A stretch of 64,000 nucleotides of DNA, taken from Antedon mediterranea (taxonomy: Eukaryota > Echinodermata > Crinoidea > Comatulida > Antedonidae). The stretch is taken from the NCBI RefSeq assembly GCF_964355755.1, contig NC_092672.1, forward strand, positions 32,608,501 to 32,672,500, given 5' to 3'. The notes under the pieces were generated by a model. That model had not been told where the DNA came from. It did not search any database and worked only from the letters and a program-made list of their open reading frames with translations. Below, piece by piece: positions 62,051 through 64,000 of the stretch. Position numbers and translations under genes: made by a program. Position 1 is the stretch's first letter. Each line of letters starts with the position of its first letter.

Positions 62051-62280
62051 CAACACATTGTCAGGACTACATTGTTTGGTTCTTATTTGTTCATTTCAAG
62101 TACATAGGCCTTTGGACTTAAATACTAAAAACATAACTAAGACTATAACCTAAGATAACTACATATTTCGTCTTTCATAAGCAAAATTGTCTTAAACTAT
62201 AAGAAAAGTTTGTGTTTGAAAACATAACTAACAGATAAACTAAAGATAAACATAAATAAATGTTAGTATAAACTTGTTTC

Positions 62281-64000
<1,720 letters not shown>

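Overview
The window is nuclear DNA of an animal. Genes are split by GT-AG introns, the DNA is AT-rich, and it is crowded with SINEs, MITEs, minisatellites, a LINE and a Penelope-like fragment. Several gene families (NXPE-like, ZAP/PARP12-like with WWE domains, SLC35E2, sialic-acid lyase) and the tRNA-derived SINE ending in a 'gcgctatataagaa'-type tail suggest a marine invertebrate deuterostome, perhaps an echinoderm. That taxonomic guess is an inference. No bacterial-type operon or CRISPR array was seen.

Layout. 1-1755 is a ~555-575 bp satellite, followed by a degenerate AACGTTAA tandem repeat and, at 3.7-4.7 kb, an inverted-repeat element. 5710-8713 (-) is a complete four-exon NXPE-like gene that I could splice in frame (580 codons). 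12142-26894 (-) is a 12-exon N-acetylneuraminate lyase (NPL) gene of 308 codons with two alternative copies of the exon carrying the Schiff-base lysine. A broken LINE sits in its last intron, inside an older MITE. A GC-rich inverted-repeat element (27.5-28.2 kb) separates NPL from the divergent SLC35E2-like transporter gene (29432-37527, +), seven coding exons and 428 codons, whose second intron holds a 38-bp minisatellite of about 37 copies.

40.8-47.5 kb (-) carries two intronless paralogues of a Rossmann-fold methyltransferase-like protein. One runs into a ~2 kb repeat-encoded Gln/Asn/Pro/Thr-rich tail. Between them lies a Penelope-like GIY-YIG fragment with a clear target-site duplication. 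47.8-49.3 kb looks like a non-autonomous Helitron, with a shorter relative at 30.9-31.3 kb.

50580-60894 (+) is the most striking locus. It is one apparent gene whose exons join in phase to encode three successive ZAP-type RNA-binding modules (winged helix plus four CCCH fingers each), a fifth CCCH finger, two WWE domains and a PARP catalytic domain, followed by a long Ser/Asn/Ile-rich repeat tail. The catalytic exon is interrupted by a 730-bp MITE flanked by an exact 8-bp target duplication. 62281-64000 (-) is an intronless, frameshifted poly(A)-binding-protein derivative with a 144-bp repeat array, running off the window.

The genes do not form a pathway. They are separate animal genes whose introns and flanks have been remodelled by repeats. 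Exon boundaries were read by eye from splice consensus, phase and family homology; no transcript data were available.
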